From positions 60,234,001-60,298,000 of the forward strand of contig NC_072893.1 in the NCBI RefSeq assembly GCF_027943255.1: DNA of 64,000 bases, read 5' to 3'. This DNA comes from Anastrepha obliqua (lineage: Eukaryota > Arthropoda > Insecta > Diptera > Tephritidae). This document shows positions 35,251 through 47,630 of the stretch, piece after piece; the first letter of the stretch is position 1, and every line of letters starts with the position of its first letter. Below the pieces are notes generated by a model. That model saw nothing but the letters and a program-made list of their open reading frames with translations, ran no database searches and had not been told where the DNA came from. The translations under genes and the position numbers were made by a program.

Positions 35251-35659
35251 GAATTTTCGGAACGAGGCAAATGATCAGGACATACTGCGTCTTAAACTTC
35301 TTGTACTCCACTTGTATTTTTGTGTTGTTGACAGGTGTTGACCTTTGTAAACATAAAACTTCTCTCTCTTCGCTCTCAACAGAATCCATTGGGTCGTAAT
35401 ACGTAGATTGCGTCAATGGCTTGTCAAAAAACTATTGAATAATTGAATTACTAAAATGAATGATTGCTCTTCGATCTTAGGTTCTATTACACACCCAGTA
35501 TCAGACAGATCGCTGGCAAAAGTGGTTTTTAAATAACATAACTGATAGATCACTAAACTAGAAAAAAATATTTTGAAAATATATCTTAAGTGTGGTTCGT
35601 TTGAATGCGAAACTTTGTACGCGCAGGGTGTATGTTTTATTAATAACTTTTCAAATAAT

Positions 35660-35746
35660 TTTCTTTAGGAAGAATTTATTCATGATTTTTTTTAATTTAG
35701 TAAAAAAAACAAAATTAGATGATTAATTTTTTACGCCACTTTGTGT
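35660..35746 (+). mobile_element. MITE family M1, one end
   Basis: AGTAAAAAAAACAAAATTAG then GATGATTAATTTTTTACGCC and ACTTTGTGTA match the right end of copies at 18021 and 59446. The left part is not recognised. Confidence 0.4.
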
Positions 35747-36077
35747 ACAGATTTATTAGTAGAATATTGAGTTATATATGAGGGTTGCTGTTTATATTTC
35801 TACCATTGGGCACTTCAAGTGTTGTCAGACGCTATTTGACGTTTGAATTGAACAGTTTGACGTATTTAATCATAAATGCAATCAGAACGTTTTGATATGT
35901 GAGGCATATTAGTTTTGTTTAGATTGACTTTAGAAATTCATCTCGGCAAAAAAAAAATAGAATTAACTGTGAACATTTTCATGGGATTAATTTTTCCAAT
36001 TTTCGACGCGGATTAAAAAGCAAGAATGCATCTATGAACTAAAATCATAATACAAATAGCAGGAACCTCCATTTAAA

Positions 36078-36645
36078 AATATAAATAAATATAAATAATT
36101 GGCGCATACACTTCTGTTAGATGTTAGGCCGAGCTTCTCCTCCTATTTGGGGCGCACGTTTTGTTATCGTTCCACAAATGGAGGGGCCTACGGTTTTAAA
36201 CCGACTCCAAGTTAGTGCGTGACTACCATTCGGAATATAGAGAGAACGTAGGTTCGAATTTCGGAGGAAGATTAAAATAAAGAAGTTTTTTTCTAATAGC
36301 GGTCACCCCTCGGCAGGCAATGGCAAAACTCCGAGTGTATTTCTGCCATGAAAAAGCTCCTCATAAAAAATATCTGCCGTTCGGAGTCGGCTTGACACTG
36401 TAGGGTCCCCCCATTTGTGGAACAACATCAAGGCGCCGTCACAAATATGAGGAGGAGCTCGGCCAAACACCCAAAATGGGTGTATGCGCCAATTATATAT
36501 ATATATAATATATTCATAGCATAAATATAATACATTCAGAGGTTTGCCTTTGCCTGCCGAGGGGCGATCATTTTGCTGTTTCATGCACGCAGATTCGAAC
36601 TTACGTACTCCCGAATGCAGTGACGCACTAACCCATTCGACTATG
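36078..36645 (-). mobile_element. Outer SINE (minus), interrupted by another SINE
   Basis: The left piece 36078-36208 holds tail and 3' body reversed (ATAATTGGCGCATACACTTC, TTCCACAAATGGAGGGGCCT). The right piece 36536-36645 holds GCCTGCCGAGGGGCGATC, GATTCGAACTTACG and CCATTCGACTATGGC (head reversed). About 50 bp of the middle is missing. CATTTA lies on both sides, a possible target duplication in the mariner. Confidence 0.65.
36209..36515 (+). mobile_element. Inner SINE (plus), nested in the outer SINE
   Basis: It starts within the head (GTTAGTGCGTGACTACCATT), has GTAGGTTCGAATTTCGG as B box, the full body (CTCCTCATAAAAAATATCTG, CCATTTGTGGAACAACATCA), and ends CGCCAATTATATATATATAT. Together with the outer copy it makes long inverted repeats. 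Confidence 0.78.
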
Positions 36646-36988
36646 GCACATTCATTTAGCACCGTAAAAAAATGGTGTAATAGATTTTCTCGTGGTCGCT
36701 GTTCGCTCACTGACGAATGCCGTGAAGGTGGTCCAAAAGCAGTTGTTGTGCTACAAATGTCAGATACCGTGACACTTTAGTATGACGAGCGTCCATAAGA
36801 TTTTGCATGATCACTTTGTGGTAAAAAGACATGTTCGCGTTCGATACCACACAATTTAAAAAGCGACCAGGAAACTTGACTGAACTAATGGGTAATATGG
36901 TAAAATTTGCAATTAACAGTCCGCAGCTGTAATCACAGCTAATAAACTAATAAACGACCAAAATTACTTCAATTAGAATTGAGTTGTA

Positions 36989-37025
36989 GGAGGGTTGCTA
37001 TTTATATTTCTGGCCTAACAATGGA
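36989..37025 (+). repeat. Isolated mariner-type end
   Basis: GGAGGGTTGCTATTTATATT then TCTGGCCTAACAATGG matches the ends at 312 and 35786. The sequence after it (to about 37240) may be a worn transposase in reverse but no motif is convincing. Confidence 0.35.
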
Positions 37026-39163
37026 GAAATGAGTATTGGTTTTATTTTTCTCCATGCTGAGCAATACACTTTCACATTTGTTTCAAATAATTTTCAAAGC
37101 ACTTTGGAAAGAAAATACTTCACATGGCAAGTTGATACGTTTCCTCCAATTAACTACATGTTTCGTTCTACTGTCCTCAATGTTTTCGAAATGACAATTG
37201 AGCAGTCCCCGTCATTCACAACCTGTTTTGTCGCCAAAGGTGCCAACTTTATTGTCAATTTTCACGGATTTGTAACAATATTTTCTTTCGCTTTTATCTG
37301 TCTATTACCACATCGCATAGTTGTTGTTGTTAAAATAAATTTGAGTAACATTTACATACATACATATACATGCATACATGCACATTCCCCCAGATACCTG
37401 AAAGCAGCTACCACTCTTTTATTATGTAATCAATTAGGGCTCGTCTGTCCATTTGGCGCTCAGCGTGCAACATATGATTATTGTTGTAATGAACAAATAT
37501 CTTTGTGTATTTAACTATACACTCTCGTTGTTATTATGCTTTCCATTGCTACGTACATACGTACGTACTTCGCAAACTTTTGCACTACTGAGCTGTTTTG
37601 AAGTTTTGATTTTACATGTTGCCATTTCTTGCTGGCCGCGCCCGCTCTTTAACCGTCCTTATGTCCGCCGTCCATTCAACGTAAATCGAAAGCAAGTTTT
37701 CCAGTTTGGATATTTAGTTTATTGCACTCTTAATTGTTGGTCGCCGCCAAAGTGTGTCAAAAGATACGAGTTTTTATTCGTTTTGTTTTCTTTTTAATGT
37801 TTTTTTTTGTTGTTTTGTTTTATTTTGTATTTGTTTTGATTGTGTGTTTGCCGCACTGAATTGTACCGCCACTGATTAAGGCGTCAAAGTCTGAGCGGCG
37901 CACATACCATATGTAACATACCTATGTATGTATGTACTTAGCTGCTCACCACACTTGGTACTTACTTTCTGGGCTCAATTATTGAATTTTCAAACATCCA
38001 AGGCGCTGAAAGAAACCAATGACAAGATCAATAGTTAACTGCCTGTTGATCGGCTGCTGTTCCGATTGCCCGCAAATCACATTGCACATAAATATGTACA
38101 TATCCATGCACAAACATTTCAGCGGGCAAAGTAGTAGATATACAAATATAAATACAAATATGTTTGCGAGTAGGTATATTTTTAAGTATGTGCTTAACCA
38201 GCGTATGGGGCACAAAGTAGCAGAGGAAGAAGAATTAAAAAATGCCTTTTAGCGGCATTAAAGTGGTGCAATATCAAGTTTTCTTAATATTACAGCACAG
38301 CGGCGAAGAGAGAGGTTCGAGACCAACACTCGGTCATTGATGAATGTATGTACGAGGATACAATAAATATGAGACAAAAACACCAGTGCATATACATTGA
38401 AATTATATGTATATGTATGTATGAATATATGTGCATGAGGGTACACGAGTATATGCAGTTTTTTAAACCGATTACCAGATTGTCCACTCAATTGAAGTAT
38501 TTTCAAGGTCTATGAATTATTTTAGCCAACAGCTGAACTGTGATGCTTTTAATTGAAATAACTGCAATGGTACGTAATAAAATACGTTAAGGTGAAATAA
38601 AAATTTGCAAATGTCTGTATGTATTTGAGCACGTACATGCATACATGTTTATATGTAGATACACTCATATAGATTTAACACTCATATACGTATGTACTTA
38701 TATAAGAATGGAAATATGCATATAGGTGGGCATGCGCTCAAATATATCTTGTCTAGCTACATACATACATACATACATACATTCATTCATACACATATGT
38801 GGATAAGCTTAAAGCGTATTAGTTTTGAAGGTAACACTACTGTAAAAGGTTAAATGCAGCCATTGAATTGTTGGCATTTGCGGCGCTCGGGCGTTACTAT
38901 CTTGTTGATCAAGAGTTCGTTTGTACATTAGACCGAGCCAATTCTTATAATCGAAAAAATCTATAACCAAACAAAAAAAATTAAATCATAAATATCATTC
39001 TGAGCAAAAAACAAAGCTCAATTTTTGCAATTAAAAGCTTGAGTATTCATATATAAAAATTGTGTGCCGCAATATCTCGATATCCTCGAAATATATACAA
39101 GTACTTATTCACATATGACAAAAATAACAAATACATGTGCACTCATTTTTTTCCATAGCCAGG
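37026..39163. other. Microsatellite-rich intergenic/intronic DNA
   Basis: Many ATGT/ATAC runs. A 161-codon frame at 37029 has no domain, biased composition and no splice support. Confidence 0.4.
38759..38790 (+). repeat. ATAC/ATTC microsatellite
   Basis: A run of five to six ACAT units is followed by ATTCATTCAT. Shorter ATGT/ATAC runs are common across 33500-41400. Confidence 0.8.
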
Positions 39164-39942
39164 ATTTGCTCGAAATTTTGATACAAAATTGCGGAAGTGT
39201 TAACCTTTTTAGATATCTATACTATAAAGGTGAATGTCTGTACGTTGTCCGCGCATCACTACGAAACGACAACTTCAAATGATGTAAAAATTTGTATACA
39301 TTCATATTTTCACCCAATGAAGGTTCTAGGCATGTTTTTATGATGGAACTCCCTTCCCACAGTCCCCAGGCCGCGCCACCACTCTCATTCGTCACTAATA
39401 ATCGAAATTTGCTTAAATTTAATCTAAAAAATCTTAGTTTTTCCTATTTCCCACTATTTATAGCACTCTCTAGACTTCATAATCCGCATAAGCTGTTCAA
39501 CTATGACCCAAATGCAAAGTTCAAAAACGGTTTGAGATAGAAAATTAATAAAAATAATTTTGCTTGATATTTTTCTGATTGGTTGTTTTGATTTTATTCA
39601 ACGAGGCATAGCAACGGATGCGAAATACGAGTATTATAATGTAATATTATAGTTATTAATAAAAAATTATTTTCGATGAAATTATTGTTTGTAATTATTT
39701 TATATACATATGTATCCTAAATCCCTTAAAACTACTCATACGCGAGCGGGGCCGCGGGTTAAAGCTAGTACAGAATAAAAATCGATTTAAAAAAAATCAA
39801 TCAAATGAGCCTAAAAACTCACTAGCTCCAAGTTGCCCTCGCTATATTCTTTCAGTCAAAGTTCTCTAACTCCCTCAGTTTTCCTCTAATTTGCTTGAAA
39901 TATTGATACAAAATTACCGAAACTTTAACTTTTTTAAATATG
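39164..39942 (+). repeat. Direct repeats flanking the Helitron
   Basis: A block of about 52 bp at 39164-39215 (GATACAAAATTGCGGAAGTG) recurs at 39888-39942 (GATACAAAATTACCGAAACT), suggesting a tandem pair into one copy of which the Helitron inserted. Confidence 0.45.
39216..39769 (+). mobile_element. Non-autonomous Helitron
   Basis: It starts TCTATACTATAAAGGTGAAT after an A and ends AAAGCTAGT before an A. A GC-rich hairpin (CGCGAGCGGGGCCGCG) lies about 10 bp before the CTAGT end. TC start, hairpin, CTRR-type end and absence of target duplication are the Helitron signature. No Rep/helicase frame is present. Confidence 0.68.
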
Positions 39943-40229
39943 TAAAAACCATAAAAATCAGAAACCAGTTGTTTGAGTAAAACACTGGGTTGGCCAAATG
40001 CTTTTGTTTCCTTTTGAAAAAAAAATTATTAAAAAATTTCTTTTTGGATCAAGGCGAATTCACACAGGGTGGCTTTGGTAGAGCAACAACAATATTTACA
40101 TCTAAAAGGTTTTTCAAGAGACGCGCTTAGATGTTGTTTTAAAGTAAAACATATGAAAAATTTATATTCTTGCAGGTTTACGGCAGTCTTACGGCGGTTA
40201 ACAATTATATCTCAAGAATTTCCTCATTT

Positions 40230-40520
40230 ACTAAATGTCCATCTTGACGTCTACAGGTAAAATCCACCAACAGTCCATTTATGAATGCCTAATTGCTGAG
40301 AACGTCGAGCTATCGATGTTGAAGATTGTTCAGCAAAAAAATCACGATCACATTTTACGATACGTTTTTCTTAAAAATCGACAATTTTCATAGTAAGTTT
40401 CAATAATTTTCACGGGTTGTTCTATCGTATAAAATTTTACAACTGTCTACTTGACAAATGCCAAAGGTGACATACGAAAAGGTGCCTTCTAGGAATTATT
40501 CACTACTGACATCTACGCGT
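40230..40520 (-). pseudogene. Tc1/mariner-like remnant (family T1), short
   Basis: The minus-strand frame includes CDRDFFAEQSSTSIARRSQQ and LGIHKWTV, like the IPRRSQELGLSQTS block of this family. Nothing catalytic remains. Confidence 0.4.
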
Positions 40521-41607
40521 TCACCCCCTTTACTATGGGGGACTTCAGATGACATGATAAAAATATGACTGACGATCATCAGTGACATCCACGCACCTAC
40601 ATTTCAAGATACAGAACTCTAACCAACAGAGAAATATGGAATGGAAGCCTTAATTTCTTAACAAGAATTGAGTGTGAAACGATGTTAAAAGCTTTACAGA
40701 AACCAATAAATGTATATGTATGTATTTCACATTCCCAAAAAATATTCATTTGATCAAATTCATTACGGTTACTTAAAAAATTACAAATAATGAATATCAA
40801 AAATACAAAGACAAAATCCGCTATCAAGGTTTTCTTCCGAACTTTTTTCGGCCAACTAATGAACTCACAAATTAATAAGTCTGTGGCATTCAGGTATATG
40901 ATTTTCACAAATTATTTCATGACAAGTTCAATTAGCCACTTGTCACCGGCACAGAATGTGTAAGTGATCATGAGACATTGGCTCAATGGCAAATATTTTT
41001 AATTCAATTTCATTTTTTGTAGTTCTGATTTTATTTACTGCGAAATTTGCTTCTTCATGCAGTAGCGATAGACATCATCGAAATCAATGTCTAACTATTT
41101 TTATAATAAATACCAATTTTCCATTATGCTTTTAATATAAAATATGAATATGTACGTGGATAAATGAATTTGTAGATTGATGGTACTTGTGTAGTACTTT
41201 AGCTGCCCCATAACTGAGTAAATATGGTGGTTAATTGTTCAGGTAAATTATTTTTTATTCGCATTCGAAATTTCTATTAATGTTTTGTAATGATTTGATC
41301 AACAGATATTGTTGACATATTTTTACCCACATATGCATATATGTATGTATGTGTTCATGTCTATATAACTAAACACATACATATAATCGTACATACGAGT
41401 ACATTATTGCTTACCAGCTAGTATCTCACTGAATCATCAGATATTTTTATAAAATATATTATAACTAACGAGAGAAAAAATGATTTTTAATCAGAAATTC
41501 CGTACAGATACGCAATTTATTATTAGAAACTATTGAATTTTGCTAAAGTCAATGGGTTCCCAAAACGTTTCACCAATTTTTATAAAATAAAAAAAAGAAA
41601 CAAATAG

Positions 41608-41920
41608 ATAATTGACACGTACTCTTCTATTAGGTGATTGGCCGAGCTCCTTATCACATTTGTGACGTACGTCTTGATATTATGCTACAAATGAAGTGAC
41701 CCAAATTTTTTGGCCGACTCCGAACGGCAAATATTATATTTCTTTTACGAAGAGCTGTTTTATGACAGAAATGCACTCGGAGGTTTGCCATTACCTGCCG
41801 TGGAGGGCGACAGCTATTAGAAAAAACGTTTTCGATCATTTTGCAGTTTCCTGCACGGAGATTCGAACCTACACACTCCCGAATGGTAGCCACGCACCAA
41901 ACCATTTGTCTACGGCGGCC
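41608..41920 (-). mobile_element. SINE copy, diverged but full length
   Basis: It runs from ATAATTGACACGTACTCTTC through GCCATTACCTGCCGTGGAGG and GATTCGAACCTACACACTCC to the head GTCTACGGCGGCC. No clear tail duplication. Confidence 0.72.
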
Positions 41921-42002
41921 GATTTTTTTTTTGATTTCTTCAAAGTTGCCTAGCTCAAATATCTCCAAATTTTTCAAAATTTGTACTCGATCGTTCTCGT
42001 TA

Positions 42003-42838
42003 TACGAGAGTTGCCTGTTATATTTTGCGCCCTATAATGAAAACACATTAAATTAATAATAAAAATGGTTTTATTGTTTTCGAAATATTCTCATTGGAAG
42101 TCAATGCACTTCTACTTTCGCTTGAATCAATTTCAGGCGTTGAAAAGCATTGATCCCACATTTTCTTTTTGCTGTTCAGAAACAAAAAGAAATCATTAAG
42201 TGCCAAGTCAAGGCTTTAAGGCGGATGAGCCATTAATTCGATCTTTTAAGTGCTCAAAAACTCTCTTGTGTGAGCCGATACGTGAAAGATCGCATTGTCT
42301 TGATGAAGGATGATTCGTATTCGGCGTTTGGTCTTCCTTAGTTTTCCGAAAACTTCTGGCAAACAAAAAATGGTTGCGTATCCTCTTTAATCCTACTAAT
42401 GCCCTTCTTCTGCTTCTTTCCCGCGATATGTGGCATGTCGGTCTTGCGTTATCAATTCACGCACAGCACCGATTGTTACTAGCACAACTGCCGTTTGCGG
42501 ACGGCTTTCACGAAATTTATCCTGCAAGGATTGACGGCCACGTTAATACTCGTTGTATCAGCGTTTCCCAGTAGCTAAGTATGGTGTGTCAACGCCAAAA
42601 GTTGAAGTAAGTTGATCAATGCACTCCCGTTTCGATAAACCATTTCGAAAATCGTAAAAAATCATCGCATGAAAATTTTGATGAGTTAATTCCATCTTTT
42701 GGGCGAGAATAATTTTTTAACTCACTGAAAAAAAAAACAAAGTAAATTAAAACGTCGTATATTTGTTTATGCTAAAAAATACCAAACTTTTCGATCAAAA
42801 TATAGAATTACGGCTCGCCACATGGAATCCCTCATATC
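42003..42838 (-). pseudogene. mariner element, broken transposase, both edges
   Basis: The left edge is ATACGAGAGTTGCCTGTTAT and the right edge ends ATCCCTCATAT. The minus-strand start MELTHQNFHAMIFYDFRNG (42695) is followed by LSKRECIDQLTSTFGVDTP, RGRQSLQDKFRESRP, then after a deletion DNAISHVSAHTREFL and PDLALNDFFLFLN. The central catalytic part is missing and frames shift. Confidence 0.65.
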
Positions 42839-42924
42839 AAGAGGTGTCAATTAGTATTAAAATAAAAAATAACAGATTTGAGGAAAACTTGAATAACGCA
42901 GCCAAATCTTAACCGAATACCTCT

Positions 42925-43760
42925 TCTATTCGATATTTCTCTGCTCGGCACACTTGACGAGCAATTTGCATGTGAAATCAACCACAAAATTGTCGAGCAA
43001 GATTACTAACGCTTGGCGAAAAGAAGAGGTATCGATTTAGATTTCTGAAATATCGTTGGACAGTATTTCTCATTATTTTTATTTAAATAGAATTTATTTT
43101 ATAATTCCGTTAGAAAACGGCAACTATTTTAAGTCAAAAACCCTATAACACAATACATTTTCACCACTTAAACCAACCAACCAACAATATAATATATTTT
43201 CTCAATTATCACTCAATTCATCGTGTTTTTTTTCGTCTGAAGTACCAAAATCCTGCGTTTATCGAAATGGCTTTATCAAATGTTCCAAGTATAATACCTG
43301 AATAATTTGAAGTTGTAGTTCGTAAAGAAATGTGGGTAAGTGGAGTATAGAAATGTTTAAGAATGAAAAGCTTTTAAGTCATGCCCAAGCCAATCTGAAA
43401 ACTTATAAATTCTAAGTAGATACAATTCCTTCATAGTAAATTCACTCAAAAATCAAAATGGGCTTCTCAATCTTCGTTTCGCCAAGCGTTATCAAGTGGC
43501 GAAAAAATGAAGCTACTGGTATATGATAAATAAACATATCTTGGTAACGCTTTAGAAGAGCTACTAAAAATTACATTTTCTTGTGAAATTAGTGAGTTAT
43601 ACTAGTTGTATGGGGCATAAGCGTACCTACTCGCTAGGGGGAATCCTGCTCGATAACATTGTTGTTGTTTTCACATGCCAATTTTTCGTCAAGTGAGCAG
43701 AGCCCAGATGTAACGAGCAGAAAAGTGGCGACGCGGAGGAGTCTTCTATGAAATTTTTAA
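42925..43760. mobile_element. Fold-back / long inverted-repeat element
   Basis: The left arm (about 42925-43030: CTCTGCTCGGCACACTTGAC, ATTTGCATGTGAAATCAACC, TCGAGCAAGATT) pairs with the reverse of the right arm (about 43640-43740: CTCTGCTCACTTGACGAAAA, ATTGGCATGTGAAAACAACA, TCGAGCAGGATT). A second inverted pair, AACGCTTGGCGAAA at 43008 and TTCGCCAAGCGTT at 43479, lies inside. No coding frame. Confidence 0.55.
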
Positions 43761-44689
43761 TGAATACCCCTATCCTCAAAATCTCATTTATATTTACATA
43801 CTTATGTGTATATGTATACGTGCAATAAGTAATTAGTTAACCATTAAGGCGTTGTAGACACGAGGGCTTTTATCCTATTAAGTAACAACTCGTGCAGTTC
43901 ATCCATCTCATTGACCACTAATGAATGTGCCTACAGATGTGTCAGCATTATCGAAAATATTTGCAATGTAAAAATATGTTATTCTAACTAGAAAAAAAGT
44001 GGAATGTGTTAAGCTCAATAGTTTTTAATACAGATAATCACATCACAAGTCAGAAAAAACATTAATTTTACATTACAAGCAATCGACAACTGCTAATAAC
44101 ACCTTTCATTATTAAGCTAATCTGAACTTTTTTCTATGTATTTGTTACCTGCATAAGCCATTATTACTCAGTTTAATGGGCGAAATTTCTTAATGAGAGT
44201 TTTTATTTTGTTTCTTCTGAAAATAAGACAACTTGATTATTTTTATTTTAAAATCTCTATTAAATTTTCTCAAACAAAGTTACAACAAAAATCACTTAAA
44301 AATCAATGAGCCGAATAACCGATGCTGGCTATTTAAGGTGATTAGTTTCATCATTAAAAAATAAAAATGCAACAGAAATTCATAGTCTGTACATGCTAAT
44401 TTTGAACGTGGACTTAATCATGGTATGTTGACAGGAGCTTCAACGTCCCTTATTTATTAATTACTTAATTTATTTTATTTCAAGAAGTCAAGAAAATATG
44501 ATTTCAGACTGACTACTAATACTAAAGAATAATGAAAGTGTGCACATACGAGTACATCCATATTTAAATTACAAACTTACATTTAGCTAAACTAAACGGT
44601 AGAGTTCAATAGTACAGAAAATTCTTTTCTTGTAACAGCGAACGAAGTAAGAATTAGATATTGCATTAAAATCACGAAGAGCTCATTCA

Positions 44690-46040
44690 ATGGCAACATA
44701 ACGAGCATAATTTGAATTCAACTTATTTAAATAAAAAGGAAGAGCGTTACAAAGCATTTTAGTAGGCGTAAAAAAATTAATACTTTTAAGCTGAAATGGG
44801 CAATCAAGTCACCTGAATAACATTGAAAATAAACAACAGAGCAAGAACTGATGTTCTTTTTTTTTTGACTTCAAGTTGATAAACAGCAAGTGTGATGTGC
44901 AAGATGAGATAGGATCAGCAATCTTACTAATCTTAAGTATTTCAGAGACAGCTTTTGCACACGTTCGATCCTGTCGATTAAAAATGTATGGTATGGCCTC
45001 CAAATAAACGCAGCGCATTCCAACTTAAAGCGAATTTCAGGGTATGAAGGTCCATAAAATATGAGCCTAAGACAGAATATAATTTTCATAAAATGAATTT
45101 AATGTGATTATTAAATGAAAAACGACTGTCAAAAATCACGCCCGAATCTTTAGATTCTTTAACAGATTTAAGTGCAATGCCTTCCGCATACAGAGGATTT
45201 CAATCATTGCAGGAAAACAAAGTGAAACCATAGCGAAGATAATTTATATAATAAAATGTTGGGAAAGACTCTGGCCGAAAGCTTTGGAAAAATCCTTCTG
45301 AGAAGGCTCACTAAAAAGATACTATTTACCGACGAGGTACGAATCCATGGTGATTGCACGAAATTAGGCTTTGAGTGACAAAATACGTATTTTCTTTAGC
45401 AATGGTTTCAAAAAGTTTAGAAATTAGCCATAGCTTGGAAATTGATCAATAATTACTTATATATTATATATATATATATATAATTTGCGTTTACACCCTT
45501 TTTGGGTGTTTGGCCGTGCTCCTTCTCATATTTGTGGCGTGCGTCTTGATGTTGTTCCACAAATGGAAGGACCTACCGTTTCAAGCCGACTCCGAACGGC
45601 AGATATTTTTTATGAGGAGCTTTTTCATTGCAGAAATACACTCGGAGGTTTGCCTTTGCCTGCCGAGGGGCGACCGCTATCAATAAAATTTTTTTCTTCA
45701 TTTCGGACTTTCACCGAGATTCGAATCTACGTTCTCTCTGAATTCCGAATGGTAATCACGCACCAACGCATTCGGCTACTGTGGCCGATAACCACTTACT
45801 TGGATCTTATTGCGCGTTTTAAAAATTGGGGATATACTTGTTAGTTTCCAGTCATTGGTGAAAATTCTGTCAGTCTGTAAAGAGGGTTTAAGCTTAATAT
45901 TCCATGTTCGACATAACCATCTGAAAGATTTAGGTGCGTAAAATTCAGAGTTCAAGATTGGTTTAAAGACCGATCCAAAAAGTGACAAGAATCTGAATCA
46001 GTATCATTACGAGTATGAACAAAATTAGACCCCTTAATAT
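44690..46040 (-). pseudogene. Jockey-like LINE remnant interrupted by a SINE
   Basis: Minus-strand reading from 45988 gives DWKLTSISPIFKTRNKIQVS then GYRP. After the SINE it resumes as ISKLWLISKLFETIAKENTY, FVTQSLISCNHHGFVPRR, and farther left SYPEIRFKLECAAFIWRPYH and LIDRIERVQKLSLKYL. This is reverse transcriptase start to C-terminus with internal deletions and shifts. Confidence 0.65.
45458..45786 (-). mobile_element. SINE copy with target-site duplication, inside a LINE
   Basis: (TA)n tail at 45461-45481, GCGTTTACACCCTTTTTGGG, CGAACGGCAGATATTTTTTA, GAGATTCGAATCTACGTTCT, and head GGCTACTGTGGCC. The flanks ATAATTACT (45449-45457) and ATAACCACT (45787-45795) are a 9-bp duplication with two changes. 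The LINE protein frame continues across it. Confidence 0.85.
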
Positions 46041-46054
46041 TTGCTAAAAAACTA

Positions 46055-46330
46055 TCTCGAGGGGTATTCAAAAAGTTAAAATTTTTTAATTTATTTATTA
46101 CTGTTTTTCGAAAAATATTTATTTATTAATTAATGTCTATTTGTGCCAACGCTTTTTCCAATACTCGCTTTAAAATAGACCGAACTCTTCCAACGATGCG
46201 GAGTTTATCTAGTTATGTACAAAATTGTGGCAAACCGTCTTTTTATAGGTATTTTCTGTTTTGGCAACAAGAAAAATTCGCAGGAGGCCAAGTGCGGTGA
46301 GTACAGCATCTGAAGCAAGATTACAGTGTT
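46055..46330 (-). pseudogene. mariner C-terminal remnant
   Basis: The edge GAGGGGTATTCAAAAAGTTA is followed by TTGTGCCAACGCTTTTTCCA, the reverse of the WKKRWHK tail, and GTGCGGTGAGTACAG (reverse of the YSPDLAP block). Frames are broken. Confidence 0.45.
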
Positions 46331-47303
46331 ATTTTTGATCAAAAAATTCAGATTTTTTTATCCATTTTTTGTTAGCTGGACATCGTCAAGTATCTGCTAA
46401 AAATGTAAAGTTATGTATTGTATTATAGGCAATAAAAAAATTATATTTTATGATATTCACAAGAAATAGCTGAATCATGCGCAAAGGAACTGCATACGCT
46501 CTTTTTTCTTGTCGGGACAAACTAGCAAGTACAGCACTCAGACACAATTAGCCCCTTGTACTGCACTCGGATTCCCTTTTTTAATTTCCTTTATACGTTC
46601 ACCACATGTTTTAAATCAAGAAGGGTCATATTTTTAACCTCAAGAATGCTTAAAATATTATCTTACCAGATAACCAAGAAAGTGGTGTGGTTCCACTGCA
46701 GTAAAGAAAAATTCGAAGCTTGTATTCAAAGGTCTCATTGCCAGTCGAAAATCTTTGAAAACACTTTTACTTACCCTCTCCAAATGCTCATCTTGCAGCT
46801 TCGATAGCTTTCATATCCAATTTGAGCTCATACAGTACCAAGCTCTGGTAACTGCATTAGGCACAGCATTGCTCGACTTTCAAATTTTGAACTTCAATGT
46901 TAAACGGGATCTTCTATCAGAAAATGCTATAAAGGATTAATACTATATGTACAACTAATTTTGGTATTCATTTTAAATTTGAAAGTATTCATATTTTATG
47001 AGCATAAGTTGCATTGAATTTTGACTAAACGGGACTTGAATGCTATAGATTACGTATCTGTACTCCATTTTTCAAGATCAGGTAATTTTTTGAAAATATT
47101 TCGATTTTATGTTTGCATCGTCTCTCAAGCAATTGTTCACAGAAACTAACGATATCAACGAAAGATGTTATCAAGCCATATTGGCATTCGATGATCGTTT
47201 CGTTGGGAAGAGAATTAATTCTACGTTTGCTGATTTATATTGATCGATTTTAACTCAAATGCATAAAAAGAGAGAAAATATAAAGATTATAAACATTTTA
47301 TTA

Positions 47304-47620
47304 TATATATATAATTGGCGCGTACACCCTTTTTGGATGTTTGGCCGAGCTCTTCCTCCTATTAGTGGTATGCGTCTTGATGTGGTTCCACAAATGGAGG
47401 GACCTACAGTTTCATCAAGCCGACTCCGAACGGCAGATATTTTTATGAGGAGCTTTTTCATGGCAGAAATACACTCCAGAGGCTTGCCATTACCTGCCGA
47501 GGAGCGACCGCTTTTAGAAAAATTTTTTTCTTAATTTTGGTGTTTCACCAAGATTCGAACCTACGTTCTCTCTGTGAATTCCGAACGGTAGTCACGCACG
47601 AACCCACCCGGCTGCAGCGG
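47304..47620 (-). mobile_element. SINE copy with perfect 10-bp duplication
   Basis: Tail TATATATATAATTGGCGCGT, body AATGGAGGGACCTACAGTTT and GCCATTACCTGCCGAGGAGC, B box reversed in AGATTCGAACCTACG, and head CGGCTGCAGCGG. It is flanked by identical CATTTTATTA at 47294-47303 and 47621-47630. This is the best-bounded copy (317 bp). Confidence 0.9.
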
Positions 47621-47630
47621 CATTTTATTA

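Larger units (their letters stand above)
35786..36870 (+). pseudogene. mariner remnant carrying nested SINEs
   Basis: The left end GAGGGTTGCTGTTTATATTTC is followed by a degraded N-terminus (ELTVNIFMGLI, QECIYELKS). Coding resumes beyond the SINEs at 36648 as SFSTVKKWCNRFSRGRCSLT, DECREGGPKAVVVLQMSDTV. It is split between the GDEAPS and STVKNW positions by the insertion at 36078-36645. Confidence 0.6.

Noticed and set aside
37029..37514. 161-codon frame, one of the longest in the window
   Set aside because: Biased composition, tetranucleotide-repeat-derived IHTYTCIHAH, no domain and no splice support.
38757..38790. CRISPR-like or regulatory array
   Set aside because: A simple tetranucleotide microsatellite without spacers.
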